From Pachypanchax playfairii (lineage: Eukaryota > Chordata > Actinopteri > Cyprinodontiformes > Aplocheilidae): a stretch of DNA of 64,000 nt. Below the pieces are notes generated by a model, which saw only the letters and a program-made list of their open reading frames with translations, was not told the origin of the DNA and did no database searches. The position numbers were made by a program, and so were the translations under genes. This document shows positions 15,101 to 27,100 of this stretch, piece after piece; the stretch's first letter is position 1; each line of letters begins with the position of its first letter. Location: NCBI GenBank assembly GCA_006937955.1, contig SSNP01000006.1, forward strand, positions 6,413,534 through 6,477,533, written 5' to 3'.

Positions 15101-18100
15101 ATTTGAGTCCCTGGCNATACAGTGGGGCAAAAAAGTATTTAGTCAGCCACCAATTGTGTAAGTTCTCCCACTTAAAAAGATCAGAGAGGCCTGTAATTTT
15201 CATCATAGGTATACCTCAACTATGAGAGACAAAATGAGGAAAAAAAATCCAGAAAATCACATTGTCTGATTTTTAAAGAATTTATTTGCAAATTATGGTG
15301 GAAAATAAGTATTTGGTCAATAACAAAAGTTAATCTCAATACTTTGTTATATAGCCTTTGTTGGCAATGACAGAGGTCAAACGTTTTCTGTAAGTCTTCA
15401 CAAGGTTTTCACACACTGTTGCTGGTATTTTGGCCCATTCCTCCATGCAGATCTCCTCTAGAGCAGTGATGTTTTGGGGCTGACGCTGGGCAACACGGAC
15501 TTTCAACTCCCTCCAGAGATTTTCTACGGGGTTGAGATCTGGAGACTGGCTAGGCCACTCCAGGACCTTGAAATGCTTCTTACGAAGCCACTCCTTCGTT
15601 GCCCGGGCGGTGTGTTTGGGATCATTGTCATGCTGAAAGACCCAGCCACGTCTCATTTTCAATGCCCTTGCTGATGGAAGGAGGTTTTCACTCAAAATCT
15701 TACGATACATGGCCCCATTCATTCTTTCCTTTACACGGATCAGTCGTCCTGGTCCCCTTGCAGAAAAACAGCCCCAAAGCATGATGTTTCCACCCCCATG
15801 CTTTACAGTAGGTATGGTGTTCTTTGGATCCAACTCAGCATTCTTTCCCCTCCAAACACGACAAGTTGAGTTTCTACCAAAAAGTTCTATTTTGGTTTCA
15901 TCTGACCATATGATGTTCTCCCAATCCTCTTCTGGATCATCCAAATGCTCTCTAGCAAACCGCAGACGGGCCTGGACGTGTCCTGGCTTCAGCAGGGGGA
16001 CACGTCTGGCACTGCAGGATTTGAGTCCCTGGCAGCGTAGTGTGTTACTGATGGTAGCCTTTGTTACTTTGGTCCCAGCTCTCTGCAGGTCATTCACTAG
16101 GTCCCTCCGTGTGGTTCTGGGATTTTTGCTCACCGTTCTTGTGATCATTTTGACCCCACGGGGTGAGATCTTGCGTGGAGCCCCAGATCGAGGGAGATTA
16201 TCAGTGGTCTTGTATGTCTTCCATTTTCTAATAATTGCTCCCACAGTTGATTTCTTCACACCAAGCTGCTTACCTATTGCAGATTCAGTCTTCCCAGCCT
16301 GGTGAAGGTCTACAATTTTGTTTCTGGTGTCCTTTGACAGCTCTTTGGTCTTGGCCATAGTGGAGTTTGGAGCGTGACTGTTTGAGGTTGTGGACAGGTG
16401 TCTTTTATACTGATAATGAGTTCACACAGGTGCCATTAATACAGGTAACGAGTGGAGGACCGAGGAGCCTCTTAAAGAAGTTACAGGTCTGTGAAAGCCA
16501 GAAATCTTACTTGTTTGTAGGTGACCAAATACTTATTTTCCACCATAATTTGCAAATAAATTCTTTAAAAATCAGACAATGTGATTTTCTGGATTTTTTT
16601 TCCTCATTTTGTCTCTCATAGTTGAGGTATACCTATGATGAAAATTACAGGCCTCTCTGATCTTTTTAAGTGGGAGAACTTACACAATTGGTGGCTGACT
16701 AAATACTTTTTTGCCCCACTGTATGAGCAGGTTTGTTCATTAGCAATCCCACTTCAAAAGAAACAAGCTAAACTATTAACTTTAACCTGTGCTAAATTCA
16801 AGCTGCTAGTTTAATTGTTCTTTATCCATCATTTTCTGAACCTGCTTCTTCCTGATCAGGTCGCAGGGGACTGGTGTTAATCTCCAGCGGTTTTAGGGCG
16901 AGAGGCGGGGAACACCCTGGACAGGTCGTCAGTCCATCGCAGGGTCACACAGAGACAAACAACCATTCATATCCACACATAGGGACAATTTAGAGTCACC
17001 AATTAACCTCTTGCATGTTTTTGGTCTATGGGATGAAACTGGAGTCCCCGGAGAGAACGCACGCATGCATGGGAAAAACTCCATGCAGGAGGTCCCAGCA
17101 TGGATTCAAACCCAGGACCTTCTTGCTGCAAGGCAACAGCTACCAACTGCACCACCATGCAGCTCCTAATTGTTCTCTATGTTACATGTGAGTTTTTTTT
17201 CATAATTAAAAAACTGGCAAGCATCTAAGTAGATGTAGAGATACAGTGGTTACATACATACATACATTCCTTCCAAAGCATTTAACTTTATTTTAAATGC
17301 AGGAGTCAGTTTAGTCTCAATCCTCCAGCGTGACACTGAAATGTTGTCCTAACCTGACTTTGCCACAGTTCACCCTGAATAACTGAAATCTGACGGTGAA
17401 AGTTCAAGCTAGCAGCCATCTGAGGACACGGAGCACGTGCTGAGCGTTAAGCTGCCTCCAAACTGTAGCTGGAACGTTTGTTATGCCGTTTCATTTTGAA
17501 GGATATAAATAGTGTATCTGCTCTCAGCTTTCATTTGAAGCCATGTGACGCTTACACAAAATGAAATAATCTGACCTAGTAAATAAATAAATAAACACAG
17601 CCTGTGTTTTTATTGTAGCGGTTGCATCATGTGTGATTTGTACAGGCAGCAGAGCAACACAAACATCTGCGAGATGGAGGATGATGGTCGTGATGACTTC
17701 TTATAAATCACAGAGTGCCTTCAGCTTTTTCTCAGAACAAATCTCGTGATTGGCATTTAAAAAGCTGACTGTAGTTCATATTTTTTTGTGCTGAGGTTTA
17801 AGACACCATCTAGTTAATGGACATCAAATAAATCTTTTATTAACATTAAAATATGAGAGGACATCCACTTTGAAAAATAAAATGTTTTCTTTGTTAAAAA
17901 AACAGTGAGTATGGAGCAGCTTTGCAGGGATCAGTTTCTCTTGAAGAGGGTTTCTGTGGAACGCTTACGAACAGTCAGCATCTTACCTGCTGTCGACTGA
18001 ACAAACTCAGTTTAAAGATATGGAGTGAGTTCAATACTGACTAGACTGATGATTTAAAGATCCACTCCAATGAAAATTGTGTTTTTCATGTTGTTAACAT

Positions 18101-21100
18101 GTTCTTGCGGCTTTTTTATGATAATAGACAACGTATCTTAAGAAAATTAAAGGTGGGATATGGAATATTTTCATAAAAAGCAATATTTTTAACAAAATAC
18201 CTCCACGGTTTTGTTTAGAGGGTTGTAGAATGAAATTACACGGTTTCCTTTAAAAATTAAATTCAATGTAAAATATTATAAAATATTAATTTTGATGGGA
18301 ACGACATTAGCATTTTGTTTACATCTACCAATGAAAAGCGGGCAGAGCAGCGGGCACCATTTTGGGTTGCCTAATACCGTAAGTAGTCCGGCACAGTAAG
18401 GCTGGTACTGTGGAGTCTGCAGGTCAAGCAGCTGGAAGCACCGGGGACATGTGGTGATTAGATACCTTATTTGCTTGCCATAGAGGGTTTCCCAACATGT
18501 GAAAACCAGGTTCTGTGTGGAAACAATTTTATTAGCAGCTCGCTAACACGTAGCTGCAGCAGGTCGCTGAAGAAGTGGGGCATCTCAGGGCTCCACGTTC
18601 GACTTGAGGACACACCACCGAGGATTTTTAATTTTTTTTGCTGCTTGTATAAGTGAGGCGTGCAGGATGGTGTGTGAGGACAGATGATCTTAGGAGGGAC
18701 TGCAGGAAGTTTTGGTTAGCTCTAGAAGAGACCAGTGCAGCTTGAGCTCTTTACCACTGACTGAATCGATGAATGAGCTACAAACAGGTAGGAGCTGCTT
18801 TTATCAGAATCAGTGTGATCAGCAGGGCACGATTAGTGAGTTGAACTCATGATATTTTATTGTCCTGCTCGGATCAGAGTGGGTTTGGTGAGAAATATTG
18901 GTCGACCTCAGCATCAGAGCACGCACAGCGGGGGGTTAACGAGCCTGGCAACCAGATGGCTGAAGGCTTTGTGCCGTGTTATGCTGTTCAACTTCCATAT
19001 ACAACCTTTAAAGGTACAAACATGTAAGAATTTTACAGTGAAATAATCACACAACAGTCTAATGTCCCACCGATGTTGAAAATATTGTCCACATTCCTGG
19101 TTCTATAACGAATCATATGTGAGTCGGCAAGGCTGCCAAGTCTTCAACACAAGCAGCTGTAATTCCACAACGAGCAGCAGCTAAAAGTAACAAACCACCA
19201 CATCCTCCCAACTGAGCAGCTGAGCTGCACGCAATGGGGCGTTCAAACGCACTTAGGAAAACTCAACGCTGAACAAATAGACCTTCAGATATTCCCAAAA
19301 ACTGAACAAATGCAAAACAAACAAAACAAGAACCAGCATCAGAACTGGCAACTCAACAGAAAAATCAGGGAGGGGATGAGTGGCTGGGAGCGGACATTTT
19401 TTTTCTACACGAACTGCAGGATTTGGATTTGACAACAAGGTCTAATTCTTACATATTGTACCTTTAAGCCCAAAATTGTATTTTTGCGGATTTCTGCTTT
19501 TAAATCGCTGTGACTCAGTAATTTGAAAAGTGCTGTTTGAAAAAGGTCTTACTGATGTATGAAATGGACTGAGTGGGCTTGTAGCGCTAGCATAAACAGA
19601 AATCTCTTAGTAACGGGGATAGGGGTGGAGTTATCCACCTCACTAATGGTTCCGCCCACACAGAGACGAATTGCTAATGAGCTACTGCCGGTATGGAGAA
19701 ACTATTTCATAGAAAAAAGCAAAGGTTTTGTGATTTAGGTAAAAATCATAATTTAAAGACCACTGAGATGCTTTAAATTAGCTCAAAAGATGACCGGAGT
19801 GGGTCTTTAAATGTAGTTTGCATGAACTGCCGTCACAATTTTGAGATGAGACATGTTTAAAGGTGGCAGTTATTGACTATGAGCTTAGCCTCACTGTTTC
19901 TAGCTGGTTGCTGGTCAGTTTGCCAGAACTAATCTCTGTTTCTCCAAACTGAGGCTGTTCAAAGAAATGCAACAGGTGAAATCATCGCCCACAATCTTTC
20001 CACCGAAACAGATTTTAAACTGGAACAGAAATAAATAAACATTCATGTTAGACAGTTTGCCAAATGAGAACGCTGCTAAATCCTAGCTAATTAATATTTT
20101 ATTTGTCAAGCAGCTGCCATTAAACTTCAAATAGGAAACACTGATGGTGAAAGACATGAAATAATAACAAAGAGCCAATTAAAAGACACCAAAGTAACCT
20201 AATTGCTCTTTATAAGCATCAGGAGTCTTCATTTTTTTCTTCATCACGTTCATCTTCCCCCGTCGCAATATCTCCAACCTGATTGGTTGAGAAGCTGCAC
20301 ATTCCTGTCAGCCTCAAAATCTCAATCCCAGCAACGTCTCCATGATTTGCATCATCCCACTTAGCTGTAACGCAGAGACACTGGACGCAGAACCGGGCCG
20401 AGGTGACAGATCGTTGGATTTCACTTCCACTGATATGATGTGTGTCTGCGAGCAGAAGGGAGGGGAACGTGGGGGGGTTGTTATTATAGTTTGGGTTATT
20501 ACATGGCACAAAAAATTAGCAAAATCTGAGTAAGAAAGAAGGAGCGAGAGATAAAAGACGAACATGTTGCACACAAAAGCACTCTCACCTGTTCTGGCTC
20601 GGGCCCACTCAACACTAATGACTGTGTGATTGGATTATCTGGGCTTTTAGCAACACCACAGCTGCAGCTGACAGAGAAGCTATCCTGCTTAGGTCGAGCC
20701 GGGGTCAACGAGAGGCCAGCGAGGCCGCGACCTTATGCAGAAGACGGAGCCTTGAAGGCAGAGCGGAGCGGTGGGGAGATGAGGACTGGAATGAAAGATT
20801 TTAGGAGACAAATCACAAGAGGAGGGAGGGTTTCTTTAAAAATGTATTTAGCTCCGTGGTGACAGGTTTGATTTCTGGAAATTCGCAGAGAAATTCATGC
20901 CTAAATTTAAAGGGGGGGCGGGTAAAGATGGAGCACGTTCGAGGAGGGAGATGGGATGTGTTGTGACAGAAGAGCCTTGCAGATACTGCTGGCCTCCTGG
21001 TGACTCCACTGTACGCTGAATACAGAAACAAACAAGCCCACTGCTGATGCTGCTGACGCTGCTGAGGGCTCCATCCACTTTCACATAAAACTCTTCTGTT

Positions 21101-24100
21101 TTGTTACCTCACACGTCCTTTTTTTTATATATAGAAAAAAGCTGCTTCCAAGCAATTTCATTTTGTCCAAACAAACTTCGTCACTTCTTTGAATTTGCCT
21201 CAAAACCGAATTTCACCACTACATTATGTTGTCAGGGCCAGAAGCAATTTTTACATCCGATTAAAAGGATTTTTAATATGTAACAGACCATCATATCATG
21301 AATTCAAGGCTTTAAAGCGTATTCTATAATCCACACGCGGACGTTTGAGGCTGCAGGTGTAGATGAATGAGTCCAGGCAGTTGTTACTGAGAATAGCAGC
21401 CTGATTATTCAGTTCCCTCTGGGGAGGATTTGTCTCTGCATCCCTTTAGACCAGAGGATGACGTCCAAGTCCATTGGAGGAAGTGAGTGATGATATTCTC
21501 CCCGCGACTGGTCTAAAAGCACGAGCACATCTCAAGTCCTCGATGAAACAGGTTAAAGACGTGCAGAAGCGTTCGATCCGGTTGATCAGAGAATCGATTC
21601 AAGCAAATCGATATTAGAATCGATTAATCGATATTATTTTGATAGTTAAAAAAAACACTTTTCATAAAAAATGTGTTCTGTGTTCAACAAATTGTTTGTT
21701 GAATGAATTAAAAAAAAAAACTCTGCTAAAATTTTTTAAATTATATACCGCAAAATATGTGATCATACCTTACATTTTTTATTTATTTTTCAGTTATAGA
21801 TTATCTAAAGAATAAGTGCGTCTTTTTTCTTTTTACATTTTCCGATCTAAACAGTTTTTTTAATGTTAATTGGATAGAACAAAAATTTTTAAATAAACAG
21901 CTTTATGTTGAGATTAAATCCAAAGCGCACTAAATTAGAAAAGAATTGAAAATAAACCCTTCAGCGTTACTAAGATCAAACATTTTGACGATTTGCAGAT
22001 TTATTTTTTAAAATTTTTAAATGTGCAGGAACAGATAAAACAGGAAAAACAAACCAGACTCAAGAGGTTGGTCTTGTTTATGTAAATCCTTTTAGCATGA
22101 ACTTGTTCAAACATTATTACAGCAGTTTTAACGGGTTTAAACAGAATAAAAAATCACTTTGTGCTTCACTTTGCTGTAAAATTTTGATATCGAAGACAGT
22201 TTCTTTTTAAATTTAATGAAAATGTGTCTGTTTTCTGACTGAATTTATTTGGAATGTTTAATTTGTTTTTCGCAAATTTAAAAATACAGAAATGAAAGCC
22301 GTACGCTCCGGTGTTTCTGTTGTTCCCTCTGAGTCCTGTAGGTGTCACTCTAACTCTATCCTCTGCCACTTGTTGCTCTTCTTCTTCTTCTTCTTCACTC
22401 CAACAGGTTCTTCCTCTCTGCAGAGCTGAAGTTTTTTCAAAAAATCACACTTTGTTCTGTCAAAAAAAAAGAAAAGGATTTTTTTTCCTACATTATGTGT
22501 CGAATGTGTTGCAGTCAGCATGAGGATGAGTTGAACTCTGCTGCTTTGTGTTGCTGCATACGAATTTCATTTAAGTTAACAAGGACTAGATCCCAGACAT
22601 GCTGTCAGAGTCTTTCATCAACGTCATGATGTCAGAGGGTAAGATGTCTGTTTGAACCCCCGAACACGAAGTGGCACGGACGCCTAACCGCCATCTAACA
22701 GAAGGAGAAGCAGGGTGTGAGATGGAGACGTGTAGATACGGCGTGCAGCTTCCTGTCCGGTTGTTCCAAATGTTTTTATTCCAAGAAATCTACTTTAATC
22801 TTATTTTATCTAAAAATATGTACAGTTTCTTCTGCTTGAATGTGTTTTAGTCTCAAAGGGTCAAAGGCAATTTGTTTTAGCACAACAGTCATCAGAATTA
22901 GCATGTTGCTGTAGCTAGGAAGAAGGACTCAAGTACCAAAACCTCGAAGACCGTATTAATGGCCCAAAACAAATTAAGACACAGTTCATGTTCCAAATTC
23001 ACAAATTCTTCTTTGTTTATAATATTTCTACGAGTTTTAATTAAATTCAAATCCACTTTTTAAAAAAAACTGTTCAATCTGTAGTAAAAACAATGAAGTA
23101 GCATATTTATTAGTAAAACTTTTTCACAGTCGACACCAAATTTTAAAATGTCCCAACACAACTACATAGACAAATCGTGAAAGAAACGATTTTTACAAAA
23201 ACTTCTTTGGAGAATTGAAACTTTTAATGTTGAGTTTGAAAGATGGTGGATTGTTCAAAGGTCTTTAACAGTCTGTGAGGAAAAAAATTAATGAATCTGA
23301 GGCTTTTTAACAACGTGGCAGACTGCACGTCGTTTCTTTAAAAACATTTAACATAAGTTCTTTCAATATAAACATACATTTTTTTAATAACAATAATTAA
23401 TAAGATGTAAAATTCAACGCATTTGAACACGAATACTCCGGTTTATCTTGTTCGGTTTGGAATCTCACATCACTTCTTGTTTCAATATATTTAAGTGTAA
23501 AATTATTGTAAAAACAAAATAATTTTCAGTTTAAAGATCTCTGTTAAATTTAAAAAAACTGAAATTATATGTCATATTCTCATTCTTTTAATCTTTGTTC
23601 TGTAGGGAAAAAATGTAAAAATCCAATTTGGTTTTTTATCATTTTAAGAAACTTGTGCTTTAATTTGTACATTGATAAATTAGGTGAAAGCAAGTGTTTT
23701 TTTTTTCATTATTAAATATTTCTTTTCTTTTTTGGAAAATTCAAATGAGGTTATTTAATTACATGTTTAACTCCAAAGCAAAAGGTTTTTAAAGAATTAA
23801 ACGGATAATTTTACATTGTTTTTGTAAATATTCCTGTTTAATTTTGTTTCCGACAGTATTAAAATAAATATAATAACTTATTTCTTATTCTAACTGATTC
23901 ATCGTGTTTGTAACATTTTTAACCTGAACAGCAGACTCCTTTATTTTATTATAAAAGTTTTCAAATACTCGAGAAAATTTTTAAAAACTCTATTCCAAAC
24001 ATCCTGCTGATGACGATCTCAGATGAATATGAACCAAACATTATTTCTTATGAGTTTTCTTTTATCGAATTAAGCATCTTTTTTGTCCTAATTAACGTTT

Positions 24101-27100
24101 GTGGGTGAAATTCTTCCGTGTGAATTAACTCTATTGCAAAGATTCTTTTTAATCAGACTGACAGAAATCAGATGAAGACATGAGGCGAAGGAAGAGACCA
24201 CACCCTCCCTCCATCTCCCCTCCCTCCTCGCTTCCCTGTTTCTTCTTCTCCTGTTTTTGTTACGTTTCTTACCTCTGGTTTCCTCTCAGCCATGTCTTCT
24301 GTCTTTTTCGCTGCCTCCGTTCATGCAACGATTCCTGTTTTTTTCCCACTCTTCCCTTCTCTCTAACTTTTCTCCTTAAACATTTAAAGTCAGTTCTCCC
24401 CCAGACTTCCTTCATGAACCCCTTTTCTTCCTCCCCCTCCCTCCCCTCAAACGTTACGCTTCTCCTCTTCCCGGTCATTTCTCCTCCCACCATCCCTCCC
24501 AAATCTTCCCATCCGTTTCTTCCACCCCATCACAGTGTTTATTCACTCCTCATCTTTTTTCCTCCCCTTCATCTCCCTCCTCCTCCGTGTGCAGCTGGTG
24601 GGGCCCTTCCATTAGTCCTGACATGCAGAGGCGCTGATTCTGTAAAGGTCGTGACCCCTCGCAGTGGGCTTCACCAGGCTTTGCTCAACACACTCACACA
24701 TCTGCTTGTCCTGGGATGCCCACCTCATGGATAACTCCCTCTCTCCATAACACGCACCCACGTCCACAGCGACACAGAAACGTGTGGAGGGACACACTCG
24801 CGTGCACTCTCGGATTCACGTGCACACACCTCTGGCCCATTTTCATCGATGCTGACAAGTCTTAACCCTCCCTCGGTAGCAGCGGAGTGCACAGCTGCTG
24901 TGTTTGTAAGTGTGTGAGAGTCAGATGTGCGGTGGGAGAAATCCTGATTAATTGGACTGCTGCAGGCTTGGGAAAGACCCACTGCCTCTCTTTGCTTCTC
25001 GCTCTCCCTTTCTCACGCCTTTCTTCCTTCTTTTTTAGTTTTTCCTACATCAGTTGCTTTTGTCTGATTGTCCTCGTGTTGTCTCAACGTCAGCAAACAG
25101 GAGCTACGAAACCATCCCACTCATCAGGTGTTTACTCTGGATTAGATGGAGAAAAGAAAGCTCGATACCACGGTTTTTTATAAAACGTACACACACAGTG
25201 CTGTGCAAAAGTCTTGAGTCTTTATTGCTTCATCTTTTTTTCAAAGCAGATTTACTCCTTTAAATCAATATTTAAAAGTTTTCTTTAGCTTTTATCTTCC
25301 CTTTTAAATTTATGTTCAGAATATCTTTTCATCATAATGTTTGTTGACTTGGGAATCGTTCAGGTTTTATCACAAAGACATGATTTGGTCCTGTTTCTTC
25401 TCACTAGCTGATTATTTTTAGCATGCTAATTGTGTCAAAATTACTAGTTAGCTAGTTGCTAGTGACTTTGATACAATGAATTCATCCAGAAGACACAATT
25501 CTTTTAATTTTTTTGGCTCAGTCTATAAAAATATACTAAAGATAGTGCAGTATCATTCAAAAAATTTATTTTAGCAACAAAAAAAAAATCAGTTTCCAAA
25601 AAGCTAAAAACTTTGATGATCAGCAGACGGATGAAGCATCTCTCAGATCACTTGTTTTTCTCTAGCTGTCCACTTTGCTTAATTGTTTAATCACAAACTT
25701 CACAATAGGATAAGCGAGTAAGGTATTGGACAGAAAATAAGCTAATTAAAAAAAACAGGATTGTATCAAGATTCATCCTGCTTCTGGCCACTTGAAAGAT
25801 AACAGATTCATGTTTAAAAACTTGAATGCTAAAACAGATGAGTCTGATTTGTTTGCAGAAATACAATTTTCAACATGGTTTTTAAAAGTTCCATATAAGG
25901 AATAATCTTTGTGATTTTTGACACACATGAAAGAGTTCGGGTTAATCCTTAAACCCTCATCCAACTCTTCCTTTCCTTATTTCTCCCCCCTCGCAGACTA
26001 AGTCCTCTTGTTCTGAGAATGCTTCACTGTAACTGGCAACTTTTCTTCTCCCTGTTTGTGACAGACACAAAAGGGGCCGGTGCCCTCTCACAGGCTACGT
26101 TTCAGGCTGCCACATGAGGCGGACACTCTTGGACTGCCCAGCCTTATCTACTGTGACAACTCAGATTACTTCCACAGCCTCCTATTTGATCGGCACATCC
26201 ATTTCAATTAGTGCCAATTAGTCCTGGTTACCCCCAACTCCCACACCACCCCCATCGTACCCCTCCCCTCCCCTTCCTGCTGAAATTCTCCAAACCAAAC
26301 TCCCTCAACCTGGTAAACTGGCTAGTGAACAACTTTGGGTCAAAATGCAGCCCTTGATCCCCTCCACCCATTCGCTCCACCACCCCCGTCCTCCAATTAT
26401 CCCCTCACACATACACACACATACACACAATGACTCATTCACACATTCATACTCAGATGCACCAGCAGAGCACATATTCAAAGTGACACATCACATAGAA
26501 ACCGTCGGTGTCGGCTCAGATTTCTGCACACAAACTCCCACAGGTCCAAATTCAGGGATCTGCAACAATTTATCCTGCAATCTGCAAAGATATAAAAGAA
26601 AACAGGGATTAAATAATAATAGCACATTTAATGCAGTTGCTTCATTAAAGAGGCCCTTCCATTAAAAACAGTTTTTCTCAGGTTTCTGTTGAATATTTTA
26701 GCTCCACAGGTGTTCTTACCTTCATAGTGGGTGTGAAAACAGGTCAACAACTTCTCTTTCAGTTTTAAACTCTCAAACTACGCAGGTGGTGATAAAACCC
26801 GAGTTCGAGCGGCTTGTATCTGTTTCATCACAACTCGTTTGTTCGTTAGTTTTCATCAACCCCTGCAGTTGAAACCACACCTAGCATAAGACGTATAAGA
26901 TATTTCTGGTCTGTGGTAGGAAGCCGGAGTCTCCGGAGAAAACCTGTGTGGGTTTTGGGGCAAATATGCAAACTCTATATAGAAAATTAATATCGATCGT
27001 CTTTCTCAGAAAAAAACAATCTGGCCGTACAAATATTCCAAAAAAACTTGTAAAAATCTGACAAATCACTGTCTTTTTCTTTACCTGTTTGCTTCTGATC

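Larger units (their letters stand above)
9915..27084. other. Long shootin-like intron
   Basis: A 17 kb intron lies between two phase-compatible exons. Identified contents are the transposons between 10368 and 19810, microsatellites at 12650 and 13733, and a block with paired homeodomain-like motifs near 26205. I recognise nothing in 19811-26040 except weak regulatory candidates, ATCGAT-rich sequence at 21585-21640, a CTTCTTCTT run near 22378 and a pyrimidine-rich strip at 24180-24600. Confidence 0.6.

Noticed and set aside
14418..15206. 262-codon minus-strand frame as a second transposase gene
   Set aside because: It passes through the N at 15116 and joins terminal-repeat sequence to the C-terminal half; it is a chimera of the duplicated copy.
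15709..16305. 198-codon plus-strand frame
   Set aside because: Antisense to the Tc1 transposase; no independent support.
20219..20574. Minus-strand frames including [13 protein letters not shown]
   Set aside because: Looks slightly protein-like, but two frames overlap, splice sites are unclear and I know no matching family; more likely non-coding intron sequence.
24180..24734. 184-codon plus-strand frame
   Set aside because: Pyrimidine-rich low-complexity DNA giving Pro/Ser/Phe-rich translation; no domain.
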